From assembly GCA_045645165.1 (NCBI GenBank), contig JAZRIF010000101.1, positions 1 to 6,317 of the forward strand: DNA of 6,317 bases. Reading direction: 5' to 3'. The notes under the pieces were generated by a model. The model was not told the origin of the DNA, made no database searches, and saw only the letters and a list, made by a program, of their open reading frames with translations. Below are positions 1-5,033 of the stretch, piece after piece (within the stretch, counting starts at the first letter, position 1; each line of letters starts with the position of its first letter). The position numbers and the translations under genes are program-made. Source of the DNA: CAMEON01 sp045645165. GTDB lineage: Bacteria; Bacillota; Clostridia; Oscillospirales; CAG-272.

Positions 1-56
1 AACATCTTTTTGATTTGTGGCAATAATTCTTTTGTGTGTTGATACTTTCTTGGCAT
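1..56 (-). CDS. Start of a probable insertion-sequence transposase subunit (OrfA-like, partial)
   Basis: Only the first 18 codons are present, reading MPRKYQHTKELLPQIKKM, and the frame runs off the left edge. The ATG at 54-56 has an AAGGGGG ribosome binding site seven bases upstream (64-70), and a promoter lies just above it, so the start is well supported. The short basic N-terminus resembles, from memory, the first residues of small helix-turn-helix OrfA-type proteins of IS3-family elements in Clostridia; 18 residues cannot prove this. The codons are about 30% GC, far below the CorC-type gene to the right, which fits mobile DNA. If the call is right, the protein would bind the element's ends and be extended by frameshifting into an OrfAB transposase. 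Alternative: a small host DNA-binding protein. Confidence 0.5.
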   Translation of the reverse strand, partial: MPRKYQHTKELLPQIKKM

Positions 57-63
57 ACAATTA

Positions 64-109
64 CCCCCTTGATATGGTATCTATATTCTACCACATCAAG
101 GGGGCTTTT
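64..109. repeat. Long inverted repeat that covers the transposase ribosome binding site
   Basis: Positions 64-73 pair with 95-104 (10 bp, CCCCCTTGAT with ATCAAGGGGG), and after one A/C mismatch 75-79 pairs with 89-93, leaving a nine-base loop at 80-88. On the minus strand the 3' arm contains the AAGGGGG ribosome binding site of the left-edge gene. A transcript entering from the CorC-type gene would contain both arms and hide that site. A transcript started at the element's own promoter begins inside the loop and lacks the 5' arm, so the site stays open. On the plus strand the hairpin is followed by CTTTTG and could also act as a weak terminator for transcripts moving right. Confidence 0.75.
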
Positions 110-114
110 GTCTA
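85..114 (-). promoter_or_regulatory. Extended -10 promoter for the left-edge transposase-like gene
   Basis: On the minus strand a TAGACA -35 box (109-114) and a TAGAAT -10 box (85-90) are separated by 18 bases. Each box matches the sigma-A consensus at five of six positions. The base triplet TGG directly before the -10 supplies the extended -10 TG element. A start about seven bases downstream would fall near 78-80, inside the loop of the neighbouring inverted repeat, giving a leader of about 20-25 bases before the ATG at 56. Confidence 0.65.
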
Positions 115-116
115 CT

Positions 117-133
117 GTCCGTTTTTAACGGAC
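117..133. repeat. Perfect 7-bp inverted repeat near the element tip
   Basis: GTCCGTT (117-123) and AACGGAC (127-133) are perfect complements around TTT. The repeat lies just upstream of the transposase promoter, between it and the stop codon of the CorC-type gene. It may be a transposase binding site within the element's terminal region. Neither strand shows a convincing T-run after it, so it is a poor terminator candidate. Confidence 0.6.
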
Positions 134-175
134 TTGTTCACACACAGCGGGGGGGATTTTCGTATGGGAAACAGA

Positions 176-1573
176 TCAGACCGAAGCCTTATCCTTGCTC
201 TTTTTCTTGGAATCATGGTCGCGGTCACCGCGGTCACCGCGGTCATCATCGTCATCGTCGTCGTCGTGATCACGGTCGTCCTTATCCTTCTTGGACTTCT
301 TATCATCCTCATCCTCGATCTCATGGCGCACCACCTGAATGGTAGACACACGGTGATAGTCGGTCTCGGTGACGGTGATATCCAGATTCTCAAAGCTGAA
401 GCGGTCGCCGCAGGCAGGGATCTTATCCATGGCCTCCATGATCCAACCGTTGATGGTGATGTTGTCGGATTCAATATCCAGATCGAAGAACTCACAGAAA
501 TCCTCCAAGCTACCGCCGCAGTCAATGCGGAAGGTGTTCTCGGCAATCTCCTTGTAGTCCTCGATGACCTCGTCGTGCTCATCCCAGATATCGCCTACCA
601 GCTCCTCCAGAATGTCCTCCATGGTCACGATACCCAGCGTACCGCCGTACTCGTCCAGCACCACGGCCAGGTGAGACTTGTTGGTCTGCAGATCGCGGAG
701 CAGATCGTCGATACGCTCACCCTTGTGGATGAACAGAGGGGGCGTGATCAGCTCCTCGAGGGACTTGTCGGTGAGACCCTTGGAGGTAAACACGTCCTTG
801 GAATGGACGACACCCACGATCTTGTCAATGCTCTCCTCGTACACCAGTAATCTGGAGAAACGGGATTCTTCAAAGAGTTGTCCGACCTCTTCCATGGGGG
901 TTTCGATCTCAAAGCCCTCCAGATCCACACGGTGGGTCAGGATATCCTCAGCCTTCTGCTCGGTGAAGTTGATGGCGTTACGGAGCAGATCACCCTCCTC
1001 GTCGTCGATAGAGCCCTCCTCCTGAACCTCCTCCACCAGCATGAGCAGCTCCTCCTGGGACATCTTGTTGTCGGCCTTGACGCGGAAGATCTTGGCCACC
1101 AGCTTGGTCCACAGGGAGAAAATAAAGCTGACGGGAATGAGGATCCAGATAAAGAACTGCATGAGGGGCGCCGCAAACATGGCAAAGCCCTCAGGGCGGT
1201 TCTTGGCGATGGACTTAGGGGTGATTTCACCGAACATCAACACGATTACCGTAGTTGCGGCGGTGGAGATCAGGGTTCCGTAGGTATCGGCAAAGCTCGG
1301 TTCCTTGGCATTCAGACACAGAGAAATGACAAACACCGTGGCAATAGACGACAAAAGAATATTGACCAGGTTATTTCCGATGAGAATGGTGGAAATCAGC
1401 CGATCGTAGTTCTCACTGAGCTTGAGAGCCAGGGAAGCGCGCTTGTTGCCCTTCTCCACAAGGGTCTTGAGCTTGGTCTTGCTCAAGGTCGAGAAGGCGG
1501 TTTCGGTAGCGGAAAAGTAAGCGGACATCAAGAGGCACACAGCCATGATGATGATCTGTACTTGGGGACTCAT
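176..1573 (-). CDS. CNNM/CorC-HlyC family membrane protein with paired CBS domains
   Basis: This 465-residue protein belongs to the family called hemolysin-like, CorC or CNNM, whose members are linked to Mg2+/Co2+ transport or efflux across the cytoplasmic membrane. The N-terminal CNNM (DUF21) membrane domain covers about residues 1-165. It carries the family signatures SATETAFSTL (21-30), IGNNLVNILLSS (65-76) and FGEITPKSIA (114-123), with hydrophobic segments near 4-22, 62-86, 100-115 and 135-155. The CBS pair follows at about 205-330, including the typical LDEYGGTLGIVTMEDILEEL segment (306-325), and a CorC/HlyC-type C-terminal domain at about 342-417. Residues 419-465 form an unusual tail of Asp, Lys, Arg and His with eight Asp in a row. 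A GGAG ribosome binding site sits nine bases before the ATG. Expression is probably controlled through the long structured leader upstream. The family is clear; ion and direction of transport are inferred. Confidence 0.93.
   Translation of the reverse strand: MSPQVQIIIMAVCLLMSAYFSATETAFSTLSKTKLKTLVEKGNKRASLALKLSENYDRLISTILIGNNLVNILLSSIATVFVISLCLNAKEPSFADTYGTLISTAATTVIVLMFGEITPKSIAKNRPEGFAMFAAPLMQFFIWILIPVSFIFSLWTKLVAKIFRVKADNKMSQEELLMLVEEVQEEGSIDDEEGDLLRNAINFTEQKAEDILTHRVDLEGFEIETPMEEVGQLFEESRFSRLLVYEESIDKIVGVVHSKDVFTSKGLTDKSLEELITPPLFIHKGERIDDLLRDLQTNKSHLAVVLDEYGGTLGIVTMEDILEELVGDIWDEHDEVIEDYKEIAENTFRIDCGGSLEDFCEFFDLDIESDNITINGWIMEAMDKIPACGDRFSFENLDITVTETDYHRVSTIQVVRHEIEDEDDKKSKKDKDDRDHDDDDDDDDRGDRGDRDHDSKKKSKDKASV
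221..247 (-). repeat. Three tandem 9-bp repeats in the acidic-tail coding region
   Basis: On the plus strand GCGGTCACC, GCGGTCACC and GCGGTCATC follow one another at 221-229, 230-238 and 239-247, and lead into a run of GTC/ATC triplets to about 266. On the coding strand they give the Asp-rich RGD-type repeats of the protein tail. The 9-bp unit keeps the frame, so gain or loss of copies would change tail length without breaking the gene. Confidence 0.8.
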
Positions 1574-1642
1574 ATTGTTTTACTCCAATTTATTCTTAAA
1601 AATTTCGGGTACGCATTTCGCAAGCGAAGGAAAAATGAACGC

Positions 1643-1693
1643 AAAAAGGCCTACCTGTCCCGTCGGATCAATTCCGAGCAAAGCAGGCACGCC
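1643..1693 (-). terminator. Internal intrinsic terminator (attenuator) before the CorC-type gene
   Basis: On the minus strand GGCGTGCCTG (1684-1693) pairs with CAGGTAGGCC (1648-1657) with one G/G mismatch and one G-U pair. An apical hairpin TCGGA/TCCGA with loop ATTGA (1663-1677) sits above an internal loop, and the stem is followed at once by TTTTT (1643-1647). It lies 69 bases upstream of the start codon of the CorC-type gene and on the same strand as it, so termination here would reduce that gene's expression. The end of the possible 46-codon leader frame falls inside this structure. Confidence 0.6.
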
Positions 1694-1808
1694 GAAAGAT
1701 CGCGTATGGCGGCATACACGAGCACAAATATTCACAAATGATGTAGCTGCGGCTCACGTTGCACACACAGGTGCAATTATCCCCGTCGGTACTACTGTCT
1801 CCGTCCAT
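1668..1808 (-). CDS. Possible 46-codon cysteine-rich leader peptide
   Basis: An ATG at 1806-1808 opens a 46-codon frame ending with TGA at 1668-1670. The peptide starts MDGDSSTDGDNCTCVCNV and has seven cysteines at residues 12, 14, 16, 25, 29, 31 and 42, a Pro-Pro pair at 33-34 and a basic C-terminus (RRACFARN). It has no signal peptide or membrane segment. The nearest ribosome binding site, AAGGAG at 1822-1827, is 13 bases before the ATG, longer than usual, and the start codon is partly in a hairpin (1807-1821). The frame lies wholly inside the predicted leader RNA and stops within the terminator hairpin, as expected for a leader peptide controlling attenuation. It may also be a chance frame created by GC-rich, TGTG-containing stems. 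I do not recognise the peptide. Confidence 0.35.
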   Translation of the reverse strand: MDGDSSTDGDNCTCVCNVSRSYIICEYLCSCMPPYAIFRRACFARN

Positions 1809-1845
1809 GGTTTTCGACCATCTCCTTCTTAAGTGATTATCTTAT

Positions 1846-1874
1846 ATTGTAGCAGACCCACGGAGTTTTGTCAA
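1846..1874 (-). promoter_or_regulatory. Near-perfect sigma-A promoter for the CorC-type gene leader
   Basis: On the minus strand TTGACA (1869-1874) and TACAAT (1846-1851) are separated by exactly 17 bases. The -35 box is perfect and the -10 box matches five of six. Transcription would begin near 1838-1841, about 270 bases before the CorC-type start codon. The promoter lies directly after the terminator of the LRR gene, so the CorC-type gene forms its own transcription unit. Confidence 0.85.
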
Positions 1875-1914
1875 GGAAAAGGGGATTTTGTTTACAATTC
1901 GTTTACGGATGAGG

Positions 1915-1953
1915 AAAAACAAGCATCCCTCCGACACGGAAGGATGCTTGTTT
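1915..1953 (-). terminator. Intrinsic terminator of the glycosidase-LRR operon
   Basis: Positions 1917-1928 pair perfectly with 1942-1953 (12 bp, AAACAAGCATCC with GGATGCTTGTTT). After one C/A mismatch an inner stem TCCG/CGGA (1930-1933 with 1937-1940) closes on an ACA loop. On the minus strand the stem ends in a U-rich run (GUUUUUCC). It starts 13 bases after the stop codon of the LRR gene. The plus-strand side has only three Ts, so termination is mainly leftward. Confidence 0.9.
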
Positions 1954-1965
1954 ATCGCAGGGGAA

Positions 1966-2805
1966 TCATGGATGTAACTCGGCGCGGTACTGCTCCACGA
2001 GGGCGTTGAATTTCGCCACGTGCTTGTCCAGGGCGGCCTGTTGCTTGGGAATTTCGAGAGTGGGTTTGCGGTAGCCGCTGACCCGCATATAGGTCGTGGT
2101 TCCGGGATACTCCGGACCGTATGGGCCCATGTAGGTACCGCCGAGATCGGGATATTTGGCGCATAGGCAGGCGATCTGCTCGGTGGTGAACAGTCCCGCT
2201 TCAAAATCGAATTTCTCCAAAGCGGGAAGGGTATCCAAAAAGGCAGTGTCACGGTCAGCGGGTTTGATGAACATGGCATGGAGATGTTTCAAATTTGCCA
2301 GACCGCCGAAGCAAGACAGGGCATCCATAGGATAGGGTGTAAAGATGCTTCCGCAGACCGAAATCTCCTCCAAGGACTGTCCCGATTGCAGAAGGGTGAG
2401 CCCTTGGGTGATTTTCTTGCAATCCATGATACCGAGATAGGTTAAATGAGAATTACGGGACATATCCCACAGGCGGTCGGTACAGATGTTCCAACAAATA
2501 TCTACGCCTTTCAAATTGGGGAGATCGGACAGGGGAGAAAGATCCGATATGAGCTGGCAATGAAACAGACTCAGATACTCATAGTCCTTTCCATAGTGGG
2601 TGACGAAATGCTCCAGACTTTCCTGGTTCATGCCATGAATCTCCAAAATATAAGGGTGCTTCCCCGTAGACATCTCAAAATCCACATCATCGGGAGTCAT
2701 ATCACACGGGTTCAAAGCGGTGGAGTTGGTATGGAGCCCGCGGGTATCGTAGAGCCTCTTTTCCGCCATATCCACGTGGATAAACCATTCGTCGTGACGG
2801 ATCAT
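1966..2805 (-). CDS. Cytoplasmic leucine-rich-repeat family protein, function unknown
   Basis: The 279-residue protein has no signal peptide or membrane segment. Irregular leucine-rich repeats cover about residues 75-215: one segment holds DLSPLSDLPNLKGVDI (88-103), the next runs LTYLGIMDCKKI (121-132), then SLEEISVCG (144-152), GLANLKHLHAM (168-178) and LPALEKFDF (193-201). A segment FTTEQIACLCAKYPDL (206-221) and a basic C-terminal stretch about GYRKPTLEIPKQ (244-255) resemble, from memory, LRR proteins common in Clostridia, often with no assigned function. The ATG at 2803-2805 follows the upstream stop codon after one base and uses an AAGGAGG site (2813-2819) inside the end of that gene, six bases before the start, so translation is probably coupled. 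LRR folds usually bind proteins; its partner and its link with the glycosidase are unknown. Confidence 0.85.
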   Translation of the reverse strand: MIRHDEWFIHVDMAEKRLYDTRGLHTNSTALNPCDMTPDDVDFEMSTGKHPYILEIHGMNQESLEHFVTHYGKDYEYLSLFHCQLISDLSPLSDLPNLKGVDICWNICTDRLWDMSRNSHLTYLGIMDCKKITQGLTLLQSGQSLEEISVCGSIFTPYPMDALSCFGGLANLKHLHAMFIKPADRDTAFLDTLPALEKFDFEAGLFTTEQIACLCAKYPDLGGTYMGPYGPEYPGTTTYMRVSGYRKPTLEIPKQQAALDKHVAKFNALVEQYRAELHP

Positions 2806-2806
2806 A

Positions 2807-4891
2807 TCACGCCTCCTTAATGATCAAGCTCTGCAACGCCCCCAGCTCCACCGTAAAGTCGAACTCATCCCCATCGGGGGTAAACACACACGCCACCTCG
2901 GCATCCGCAAAGGGATCATACAGAACAGGGGAAGTCATGCCCGACACGGCAAAATTGACAGTAACCGCTTCCTCATTGGTGTTGACCAACAGGCAAGCGC
3001 GTCCCTTTTCGGTGTCCCTGACCAGACGAAGCACGCCGTGGGTAGCCTTGTCCGAAGTCAGAGCGCGACGGGTCAGGAGATCGGGAATGTCCGCAATGGC
3101 GGCGGAATCATCCCCAACGCGAATGACGTTGCCCCAAGCGGCGGTGTCGGACAGGAGATTCGCCATGGCGGGGGTGTACTCCATGGGGGGCAGAATGAGG
3201 GTAGAGTAGCGGTAGCCGTTCGGCGCAAGAAGGGTACCGTCCTCGCAGACCGTCATGCGGGAGAGCACGTCGTAGTCGGCGTAATCAAAGTCGATCTGGT
3301 TGTCCAAGAGGGTATCCTGAATCCCCATCAGATGCAGCTTGCAAGCGTTCTCCGCCTCGGTGTAGCTACCGTACTGGGCATCCGAGGGACGGTGGTGCAT
3401 ACGGAAGGTCTCAATGGGATAGTACAGGAGGGCATCCGCCACGGTGCGCCCCGCCATGATGGCGTCGATGCGACCGAGGGCGTGGTTGTAACGGGTGTAG
3501 GTCTCGGGATCCATGAACCGCTCGCCGTAGTAGTAGGTAAAGATATCCACACCCAGGGCATACTGGGCGCAGAGGGAAGCGTACATCTGGTCGTGGGTGA
3601 CGTTCCCGCCTTGAGCGTGAGCCGATACCTCACTCATGACGTGGGGACGGTTGTAAGCGTGGGCGACGGAGGAGACCAGTTTGGGAGTAAAAGCGTAGTC
3701 GCTGTGGCAGAGCATGGAAGGAATGGACTGGAGCATGTCGATGCCGGGGAAGTGCATGTGCCGCAGGAGGGAGAAGAAGTTGCCCTCAAAAACGGTATGG
3801 AAGCGAATATCGTCCTCCAGAAGCAGGTGTCCCGAAAAGCTGATCTCATGGCGGGCACACCAGTCCGAAATTTGAGCAAAGAAGCTCTCCTCGTAAAGAT
3901 CGGACAGGAGAGTGTAGTAGTCGTAGCGAATCCCCTTGGACACGTCGGTGTCACCAAGGAAAATGTGAACCAAGTCGGGGAACAGGTCGCGGCCATAGCG
4001 AGAAGCATAGGCGTTCTCTACGTCGCGGCCATAGGTGAGGACGGGATACAGGGGCATCTCGTCGTCGTAAGCATCCTTGATCGTGCGGGGGTACAGACCC
4101 TTGTTGATGTAGCAACCCATGAGGGAGGGCTCGTCGGTAAAGACCGCCTCGATCTGGCCGATCTTGGGAATGACCCGACCCGCGCCTGCGTGATGATGCT
4201 CGGGAACGTGCTTCGCATACTGCTCGTAGGTATTCCGCAGGAAGGCGGCTACGGCGTCGCGGTTGGTGACGTCGATGTAGCGGCGGCATTGGAAGACGTT
4301 ATGAACGCTGTGGGTACCCTCGTAGAGACGCTTGCGGACGAAGCAAAGCGCCACGGCAGAGGCATCCGTGGGGTTCTCCAATGTCACAGCCTCGGTGGCG
4401 TAGCGGCAATCGGCGGTGTACACGGGCGCGTATTTGCCGGTCTCGTCGGAGATAAGCTTCCCTTCCCCGTCGCAAGAGTACACAGCGGCGTAAAGGAAAT
4501 GCTGATGACCGCGTGGCAGGTCGATGACCTTACTCTCCCCGGCACCGATGGACTCCTTCACCATAACCACGGCGGTAGCCTCAAAGTCGGGGTTCTCGGC
4601 GATGGTCAATCCACCCGCGGCGCCGCTGGGGTATCCGTCCTCGTCATAGATCCACAGTCGCAGACCCAGCCGCTCGCACTCGTCTGCGGTGAAGGCAAAC
4701 ACCTCCCACTCCTCGGGGTCAAGGGTATAGTTACGGGTGCAGACGTTATTCACAATACCACCAAATCCACGGGACTGAATCTCCAAAAGATAGCTTGTCA
4801 CCACCGACTTTTTCTCGTCAAGAGTCGCCGTGGGCGGGTAGGGAAAATTATGGATGATCTTCAAGGGAAGATTGTGTACGGCAGGGGTCAT
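2807..4891 (-). CDS. Intracellular glycoside-hydrolase-like protein (GH106-like)
   Basis: This 694-residue protein lacks a signal peptide and should act on imported oligosaccharides in the cytoplasm. The N-terminus has the start of a TIM-barrel in RGFGGIVNNV (41-50) and GLRLWIYDEDGYPSGAAGG (76-94), a pattern I associate with GH106 alpha-L-rhamnosidase-like and other uncharacterised Firmicutes glycosidases. A beta-rich insert spans about 105-210, then the barrel resumes. Candidate acidic catalytic residues are D253/E254 in AVFTDEPSLM, E359/D360 in GHLLLEDD and E421 in VMSEVSAHAQGG. From about 484 (VADALLYYPIETFRMHHRPSD) a Rossmann-like domain resembles the trimerisation domain of GH42-type and GH106 enzymes, ending in a small beta domain (about 618-694) with typical LLVNTNEE and LYDPFADAE motifs. 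GAGGAGGT lies seven bases before the ATG, fixing the start. The fold and enzyme class are fairly safe; the substrate is not known. Confidence 0.82.
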   Translation of the reverse strand: MTPAVHNLPLKIIHNFPYPPTATLDEKKSVVTSYLLEIQSRGFGGIVNNVCTRNYTLDPEEWEVFAFTADECERLGLRLWIYDEDGYPSGAAGGLTIAENPDFEATAVVMVKESIGAGESKVIDLPRGHQHFLYAAVYSCDGEGKLISDETGKYAPVYTADCRYATEAVTLENPTDASAVALCFVRKRLYEGTHSVHNVFQCRRYIDVTNRDAVAAFLRNTYEQYAKHVPEHHHAGAGRVIPKIGQIEAVFTDEPSLMGCYINKGLYPRTIKDAYDDEMPLYPVLTYGRDVENAYASRYGRDLFPDLVHIFLGDTDVSKGIRYDYYTLLSDLYEESFFAQISDWCARHEISFSGHLLLEDDIRFHTVFEGNFFSLLRHMHFPGIDMLQSIPSMLCHSDYAFTPKLVSSVAHAYNRPHVMSEVSAHAQGGNVTHDQMYASLCAQYALGVDIFTYYYGERFMDPETYTRYNHALGRIDAIMAGRTVADALLYYPIETFRMHHRPSDAQYGSYTEAENACKLHLMGIQDTLLDNQIDFDYADYDVLSRMTVCEDGTLLAPNGYRYSTLILPPMEYTPAMANLLSDTAAWGNVIRVGDDSAAIADIPDLLTRRALTSDKATHGVLRLVRDTEKGRACLLVNTNEEAVTVNFAVSGMTSPVLYDPFADAEVACVFTPDGDEFDFTVELGALQSLIIKEA

Positions 4892-4947
4892 GATGGGTAC
4901 CTCCTCAGGTCAGAATACAGCCGCAGAACTCCTTCGGGCTTGACTCC

Positions 4948-4976
4948 ATTATACCTTATGTGAAACATGTTGTCAA
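4948..4976 (-). promoter_or_regulatory. Perfect-consensus sigma-A promoter of the glycosidase-LRR operon
   Basis: On the minus strand TTGACA (4971-4976) and TATAAT (4948-4953) are both perfect and separated by 17 bases. The start would be near 4941, leaving about 50 bases of leader before the ATG at 4891. An 11-bp palindrome, ATGT-GAA-ACAT (4958-4968), occupies the spacer and could be a repressor site. A promoter this strong in front of a catabolic gene would usually need a repressor; none is encoded in the window. Confidence 0.9.
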
Positions 4977-4995
4977 TAGTTTTCCCGAAACCCGC

Positions 4996-5026
4996 AAAAA
5001 ATCCCCGCCTGCAGTTGCAAGCGGGG
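4996..5026 (-). terminator. Intrinsic terminator of the cation:proton antiporter gene
   Basis: CCCCGC (5003-5008) pairs with GCGGGG (5021-5026), with three to four more pairs above one mismatch. On the minus strand the stem is followed by A and six Ts (4996-5001). It begins eight bases after the TAA stop codon at 5034-5036. The -35 box of the next operon lies only 20 bases further on, so the two units are separated tightly. Confidence 0.9.
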
Positions 5027-5033
5027 TATTGGG

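Larger units (their letters stand above)
1..140 (-). mobile_element. Probable left part of an IS3-like insertion sequence (boundary approximate)
   Basis: The stretch holds the start of an OrfA-like gene, its own promoter, a ribosome binding site buried in a long inverted repeat, and a perfect 7-bp inverted repeat at 117-133 (GTCCGTT, TTT, AACGGAC). Together these are typical of the upstream end of an insertion sequence. The base composition is much more AT-rich than the gene to the right. The tip is not certain: an end beginning 5'-TG on the minus strand could lie near 139-146. No target duplication can be assessed because the other end is outside the window. Elements of this type are known to carry such promoters and inverted repeats; assignment to IS3 is inferred from the short N-terminal peptide only. 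Confidence 0.45.
1643..1841 (-). promoter_or_regulatory. Structured 5' leader RNA of the CorC-type gene (unidentified riboswitch or attenuator candidate)
   Basis: From a predicted start near 1838-1841 to the U-run at 1643-1647, the minus-strand RNA is about 195 nt and folds locally into successive hairpins. These are 1807-1821 (ATGGT/ACCAT, five-base loop), 1759-1776 (TTGCAC/GTGCAA), 1701-1720 (eight pairs, CGTGTATG with CATACGCG, loop CCGC) and the terminator-like hairpin at 1643-1693. A further 69 bases lead to the CorC-type start codon. A promoter, a folded region, an intrinsic terminator and then a membrane ion-transport gene are the layout of a riboswitch or leader-peptide attenuator. 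I checked it from memory against M-box, yybP-ykoY, NiCo, T-box, glycine, ykkC and ydaO motifs and 6S RNA and could not make a match. An independent small RNA is the main alternative. Confidence 0.55.

Noticed and set aside
64..109. The large hairpin as the terminator of the CorC-type gene
   Set aside because: In the minus-strand direction the stem is followed by UAAUUGU rather than a U-run, and its 3' arm is the ribosome binding site of the next gene. Protection of that site explains it better, although some bidirectional termination remains possible.
1617..1628. Small palindrome TTCGC-AA-GCGAA between the attenuator and the CorC-type start
   Set aside because: Five pairs with a two-base loop and no T-run; too small to call a regulatory element by itself.
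1643..1841. M-box (ykoK) Mg2+ riboswitch upstream of the CorC-type gene
   Set aside because: The conserved M-box strings I know are missing, so the gene's function alone does not justify the name.
1643..1841. 6S RNA
   Set aside because: The length is about right, but 6S RNA needs its two ends to pair into one long rod with a central bubble; here the 5' end does not pair with the 3' end and the hairpins are local.
3038..4963. A 641-codon plus-strand open frame antisense to the glycosidase gene
   Set aside because: It is the mirror of a GC-biased coding gene, has no family resemblance, no ribosome binding site I trust, and overlaps a clearly recognisable protein throughout. The shorter plus-strand frames at 17-850 and 878-1741 are rejected for the same reason.
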